Part shown: piece by piece, positions 58,613 to 64,000 of the stretch | How the letters are laid out: every line of letters starts with the position of its first letter | How positions within the stretch are numbered: position 1 is the stretch's first letter | Origin: Manduca sexta | Taxonomy: Eukaryota > Arthropoda > Insecta > Lepidoptera > Sphingidae | NCBI RefSeq assembly: GCF_014839805.1 | Contig: NC_051117.1 | Coordinates: forward strand, 8,246,001-8,310,000 | Direction of reading: 5' to 3' | DNA: 64,000 nt | Translations under genes and position numbers: made by a program | The notes under the pieces: model-generated | Seen by the model: the letters and a program-made list of their open reading frames with translations, nothing else | Database searches by the model: none | What the model was told of the DNA's origin: nothing

Positions 58613-59746
58613 CTAGTAAATATTATCATTGTAATGGTGAATATTAAGTGCATGAATCAGATGGGAAATTACAGTGTTATTATTAAAACATTGTTTAATT
58701 CAATTAATGGTATTTACAACATATTGAAGTCTCAAAGTTGAGCAGTGAATTAAAATGTTTGGTAATTCGAAGTTATAGTGGTGTTGCTGCTGTTTTGAAA
58801 GAATATCACATTTATCATCAGAATAGCAATATGCTATAATGCTCGACTGTTATAAAATATATTTAAATATTGTAATAATATACAAGAAGTGGAATAGTAA
58901 GGTGACACTGAACGACAAATGTCAATACTAATATTTGCTCCACGCGAAGCGCCTACTTGAATCATGAAGCTAACGCTTAACAAGGCTGATTTCAAAGTCA
59001 AGGTTGAATTCATCTTGATATGTATTACTTTACAAATTCCCGCTAAGGATGTCAGAATTTACTCCTGTAAGCATAAGAACTTTGTCACGTCTTTTTAAAG
59101 TGAATACCTGATAAAATTCTTCATTTTACAGAATGAGTTTGCTTATATTTGATTTGGACCCATTTTGAAATAACTTGTATATTTTCGACCCATTTGATCA
59201 TCGATTTACAAAAAATCTACAAAGACTAAGCAAACCGGGCTTTGGTGGTGCGTTGCGTGATGCATGCATTACTTTCATTGGTCATTCTAATTCTCCTAGT
59301 TGGAACTCCTCAATTGCGACAATATTCTTGGACAATTTCAATCACTTACCATCAGACATACTTGATCGTATCTTCCGTGCTACTAAAAAAAGGTAACTTA
59401 TCGTTTTACATGTAAATCGAGCAAAAACAACTTCACATTTTGCTGAATATGCAAACGATAAATACATCACTACTTTAGCCTTATCTGGCACATATAGATT
59501 GTTTGTGTGTTTGTTTATCAAAACAAATACAATATTAGTGTCTGGTGTCCCCAATATAGAGATTACGGATAGACGATCTAAGTCATGTTTATATGACCTG
59601 CATAATGCAGCATTGGCTTGGACATTTCTAGATTAGGGAAATCATTGGGTGTTTGGTGCTTGGATATTGTTATCGGTATTCTAATTAGTTTGTTTTGTTA
59701 GGTTAATTATTTCTTCGATTATGTGATTTGTTGTTGACATCAATAT

Positions 59747-59851
59747 TTTAACATAATCGATGTCTTACTATTAAGTAAGACATCGATTATGTTAAAGATA
59801 TCTATTCTTATCAAATAACTTAATAGTTATTTGATAAGAATAGATATCTTT
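59747..59851. repeat. Two abutting perfect hairpins
   Basis: Stem 1 pairs 59747-59769 with 59774-59796 (23 bp, loop ATTA). Stem 2 pairs 59794-59820 with 59825-59851 (27 bp, loop TAAT). The arms overlap by three bases. No mismatch in either stem. Confidence 0.9.
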
Positions 59852-61372
59852 CAATTATACTTAGTAGTTTGAGTCTAGGCACGAACTAAACACCGGATGG
59901 TGCGTCGCGCGTTTACCATTTATTGGCCACGATTTGGTTTAGCATGGTTCGATAGGTAAGCTTTAAATTTGGATAATTGTTTTCGGATACACGCCGTGTA
60001 AGTAGCCTACCATTTAGAGTCTAGTCGGGGTTCGTATATTTTACAAAATGCTTTGTGCATGACTCGCTTGACGCTATCGGTATTCGAGCACTATTATGAC
60101 TTCGACGTGGCTTTTCATTTCTAGATAAAAAATCAATAACAACTCTCAGAAATACAAACAATATTTTAGCACGTCAATAATCTAATCAAAGTTATGTTAT
60201 TACAATATGTCCACAATTTGCTTTACTGCCGCTGCACTGTGGCCATGACTTAGTTTCAGCCCACTGCCCTTCGCGCTGCAATTGATTCACATCTATTGCC
60301 ATGACGAATTGATACAGCTGTTAGTGTTTGTACACCACGAGGGTACCGTCTTAGTTTTAAGTCGTGATTGTAATGCTCTAGGGAATTGGAATCGACTGGC
60401 TATGTATTATTCACGAAGACCGGAGTGGAGAAGGTTCCTTTGTCTATATGGGCAGTGATCACTCAGTAATGGACTTAACTAGTTAAATTTAAGGGGGTCT
60501 GTGTCTCAATTCTCGGACTAAAAAGCTTCCGTGTTAGATACAGTGATAATTTGGGTGGTTCGAAAAATAATAGTAGCAGGATGTGTCAGCATTCTGGACT
60601 GCAGGCGTCGGTGAGACCACCGGCGCGTGACCCGCTACAGGGCAGATAATGCCTAGGCTGGCGTGTAGTATTGTATGTATGTGTGATTTTACAAACATCT
60701 CATTCCTTGGATGGCGAGAGACTGTCTAAGAGCCGTCTCCTGCGATGGTTGCTGTTGCATGCACTTGCGCACCCCGTGACCTTCAAAATTAGGGAGAGAG
60801 TGTTTAATTGCGGGGTTTTAATTAGTAGGACAGTTTATACTGGCGAGTACAGCTGAAATCCGTTAATAGATTTCCCCGATCTTAAAAAAAAGCATCCTAG
60901 ACTGGGTGCAGACTACCCGTGCCATCAGGTGACCTGCTATAAAAAAGTGCATGTCGTACAATTTCATTAGTAATTTTCATTGTTTCGGCCTCGCTCGCTA
61001 CTTTAATAGATAGGTTACTTAACAACTGTCTGTCAAGTTCCCAATTCGAGCTACTGTCCCGCGTGTGCGGCCGTGGCTTAGTTTAGCCGGTCGCCCTTCA
61101 GTTAAAATCAATCTTGATCTGTCGTGTTTTGTATGTTGACTATGGATTGGAGATAATTGTCGCTAGGTAATCCGGTTGCTAGTTTTATGGGAATATTGAT
61201 CACGTCATAACATCAACAGACATGGCAAAAATTGGGTGCAATAGTTGTTTCTCTGCCTAGCCCTTTGGGGATAGAGTGAGTATCTAAATCCAGATGCTAT
61301 TCACCAATTAAGATGTTAAGACAGATAATGTAGTCATTTGATTACCATTTAGGAGCATAGTTGACAATGTCA

Positions 61373-61440
61373 TATTTTTTTTTCAGAGTTTGTCAAAATT
61401 GTTTCACTGCACCTAACGATAAGCAAGGTGGAGCTTCAAG
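61373..61440 (-). repeat. Dispersed repeat family C, fragment mimicking an exon
   Basis: TTTCACTGCACCTAACGATA then AGCAAGGTGGAGC is a diverged reverse complement of CTTACCATCAGGTGCAGTGG. Poly-T plus CAG and a chance GTAAGT make it look spliced. Confidence 0.6.
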
Positions 61441-62189
61441 TAAGTATGTACGGACCTGCAATAGATACAGACATCCAGGTGTCTTTTTATTTGGTCACCT
61501 TACCTTACAGAAGCGTTTAGCGTATTTATTACTTATGCCACAACGGTTTTCTACTAATATAGTCTGACCAAGACAATAAAAGACTTATTTTGACGACGCT
61601 ACTTTAAAGTTAACGTTGTCAATATAAGAAATTAATTCCATATTTTCCCACAGCTAATTGAAAATTTTGGCACCACCGCTGTTGGAGTACCATCAGACGA
61701 GTGCCATACTCGTCTCGTTCAGTAATTGTAATAATTCAGACCGTGCCACATGCCGACATAATAAGTCTCCTTAAATAGTAGCTGTCTACATTGATCGATG
61801 TACAGTGTAATCACAAGCTTCATGCCAAAAATGTAAACAAACGTATTATACCCACTTTTAATAACTTACTATCTGTTATAGCTAATCTAGTTGTAAGGGG
61901 TTGCTAGTGGAATGATAAAGCAAGAGACGATTTAACATTTCTACACAAAAGAGTGGTAAAATTATTATTCAGCGGTGTAATTAGGTTTGTCGAAGCATAC
62001 CGATAAGTGAAGCTTTATTTTTGTTACAACTGTAATTGCAATTTCAACTATAATGTTATAAAATTAGAGTATGTTGTTATTCGTCACTAAAATTTCAACT
62101 TGTTCCCTCAGTTTGCACCTGGCTTTGCTATGTAATACTTTGAAATTACACAAAATACAATACACATTTCATTTCATTCGTTTCCGGAT

Positions 62190-62332
62190 CAGCCTGTGTA
62201 TGTGCGATTTCAACAGACATAATTGTGTCGATAGCCCAGAGGTAATAACTTCTCGTCATTCGACATACTATTGGACCTCACTTCACTTACCATCAGGTCC
62301 ACTGGGGTCACTTTGCAATGTCAGTATAAAAA
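62190..62332 (+). repeat. Dispersed repeat family C, copy
   Basis: ATCAGCCTGTGTATGTGCGA, AACAGACATAATTGTGTCGA, CTCGTCATTCGACATACTAT, CTTACCATCAGGTCCACTGG and TATAAAAAATAA follow the family order. Confidence 0.8.
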
Positions 62333-63484
62333 ATAAGTAAGTAGGTATTTGTTTACATTATTGTCCCAGCACTGTTGATTGCACTTTAGACTGATAATTG
62401 ATTTTGTCCATTTCTGAACGCACTGAGAACACAACTGTACATAAATCAACTTGTCTTACGCTAAGTACATAACAGGTATGGTAATTACGTTTTTTTTACA
62501 CTTATCAATTTACTTTTTCTGTAATACAAGGATACGTTTACAAGCATATGTTTATGATTCTTGTAATTTACGGTAATTAGAAGGTATTGGTTTTTGTTGT
62601 AAGGTCATAACACCGTGGTGGGTCTGTTATATGTTTGATACAGTGTCATGGGATGTAGTGTAAATTATAATGTAATGATTTAATTGAGTTTCGCTTAGTA
62701 AGGGTCGAATGTATAGCGATGCAAGTTTAACCATTGTTTGAAGTCCAATACAAAATAAATACATTTATATTTTTTTAACATTCCCTGATAACTTTCAGTA
62801 AATCTATTTTTCGCAAAACGTATCATCGCTCTCTTAATTCAATAATGACATATTCCAAAATTGATAATTTGGGGGAATCGTCAAGAAACTTATTTCTGTT
62901 TGCGACTTTTATAATTTTCCTTTTTTTTCATGCTATAGGTTTCATTTTTGACATATATTTAACAAGTTCAATTTTATAGCAACTTAAAAAAAAGCTCTCT
63001 AACGGAAATGAGTTTTTTGACAAGTCCCACAAATTAACAATTTTGGAATAGGTCATTATTTTATTAAGAGTGCGTCATATCCCAGGGTCTCAATAGCCCA
63101 AACCCATATCCCTAACTCAAAAAAAGAAAGTCCTCACATCGAAAGCAGTGTGGAGCAACAACACAGTCGCGCCCACATTATTCAAATGATTATCGTTTGT
63201 ATGTGACACGCGTCGCGACGCACTGACATACAGACAGACGGGCGTTATCTGATGGACGCGTGGGTTGCGAAATATCTAATGTAAACAGTTGCGTTGGCGC
63301 GGCGGGCTGAGACGGGAAGGCGCGAGATCGATGCCGAGGGGAATGTTTTGTTATATTTATTTCATGCTTAGTTTCTGGACTGATAGGTTGAAGTGTATTG
63401 ATATATCGGAAAAATTCTAATAACTGTTATTGTTATTTACTATAAAATAATGTCTATAATGCTGGCTGCGGGCCGCTTCCAGTA

Positions 63485-63560
63485 GGTCGATCTGGAAATC
63501 TTTGAGTGAGGCCCATGTTCAGCTGTTTACATCCTGCGGCTGATGATGATGAGTGTTCAT
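63485..63560 (+). mobile_element. RTE-type LINE 3' end fragment
   Basis: GATCTGGAAATCTTTGAGTG, AGGCCCATGTTCAGC and GCGGCTGATGATGATGAG match the 26240 and 36600 termini. Confidence 0.7.
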
Positions 63561-63614
63561 GAATGAAAACATCGCGGGAAACCTTCATATCTAAGAATTC
63601 TCCATAAGAATTTC

Positions 63615-63720
63615 GAAGCTATGTGACGTCTACCAACTCGCACTAGGCCAACTGCCGCACCCTTCACAGCAGAAGAGGAGGCCCGTGCCCAGCAGTGGGA
63701 TAGTATAAAATACAAGCCTG
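63615..63720 (+). mobile_element. SINE A fragment, plus strand
   Basis: CTCGCACTAGGCCAACTG, AGAGGAGGCCCGTGCCCAGC and AGTGGGATAGTATAAAATAC are the forward 3' half of SINE A; it ends TATTATGATAAT. Confidence 0.75.
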
Positions 63721-64000
63721 GTATTATGATAATGCGTGTAAAATTATATTTTATATGACTTACGAAGATGAGAAAGTAACGGAACGATAGGTGTAATATA
63801 TTGCCTGTATACTCAAGATTTTTTGCGACCATACGATCCTGCATGCATCAGTCAATTAGCCGAGTCGTGAGCGGCCATCAGTCGTGACCTTCTAGTCAAG
63901 CTGGGATGGTAGAAAAAGTGGTGGTAAAAAGCATCTCGTCCTCCAAAGGTTTATACTTTGTCTACGTGGTAACTGGTAAACAATGGCTTATGCAGGAGTT

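Larger units (their letters stand above)
45961..64000. other. Repeat-rich DNA downstream of the exon at 45828
   Basis: No supported coding sequence. Annotated inside are Helitron-like elements (47694, 48110, 58472), family F (49005), family C (48870, 50205, 61373, 62190), SINE A (51255), SINE B (55188), family D (56348), the TTAA MITE (57732), the double hairpin (59747) and RTE ends (53385, 63485). Positions 45970-47690, 52470-53370, 53480-54030, 58610-59740 and 59860-61370 hold nothing I can name. Confidence 0.6.

Noticed and set aside
61384..61436. 53-nt candidate exon with poly-T/CAG acceptor and GTAAGT donor, encoding a VCQNC motif
   Set aside because: The sequence is a diverged minus-strand family C repeat, and its VCQNC frame does not fit the phase of the exon at 45828.
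1..64000. CRISPR arrays, bacterial operons, phage or viral modules
   Set aside because: Nothing of the kind is present; gene structure is intron-containing and eukaryotic.

Overview
The window is eukaryotic and looks lepidopteran (butterfly or moth). Introns and intergenic DNA are AT-rich (roughly 30% GC by eye) while exons are strongly GC-rich. Splice sites are standard GT/AG. The non-coding DNA is packed with tRNA-derived SINEs, RTE-type LINE 3' ends with ATGATG tails, small Helitron-like elements (5' TC, 3' CTAG) and palindromic MITEs, a mixture I recognise from moth and butterfly genomes. The taxon is inferred from these features, not from a database search.

Layout. (1) 1-5598: repeat-rich DNA with no coding sequence I can support. 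(2) 5619-13101 (+): a 13-exon gene that I assembled splice site by splice site into a continuous reading frame of about 618 residues. I cannot name it. It has five YxYE tyrosine motifs, two paxillin-type LD-like motifs, paired CxxC motifs, proline-rich linkers, and a C-terminus that ends in CVIM, a classical farnesylation (CAAX) box, behind three more cysteines. It looks like a lipid-anchored cytoskeletal or adhesion adaptor. A poly(A) signal lies 83 nt after the stop. (3) 13202-22654: convergent intergenic DNA with repeats. (4) 22655-43426 (-): MED26, the Mediator subunit with a TFIIS-type N-terminal helical domain, rebuilt from ten exons with every splice phase consistent, about 676 residues. 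An 11.6 kb intron follows its 21-residue first exon. (5) 43427-45827: divergent intergenic DNA. (6) 45828-45960 (+): a candidate first coding exon of an unidentified gene whose other exons I could not find. (7) 45961-64000: repeats and AT-rich DNA, either the intron of gene 6 or intergenic.

The two well-supported genes converge and show no functional link. The most interesting items are the prenylated LD-motif/YxYE protein, a palindromic TTAA-flanked MITE family whose central loop is inverted in one copy, nested and target-duplicated SINEs, a double perfect hairpin near 59.8 kb, and a MED26 intron made almost wholly of three transposon fragments.
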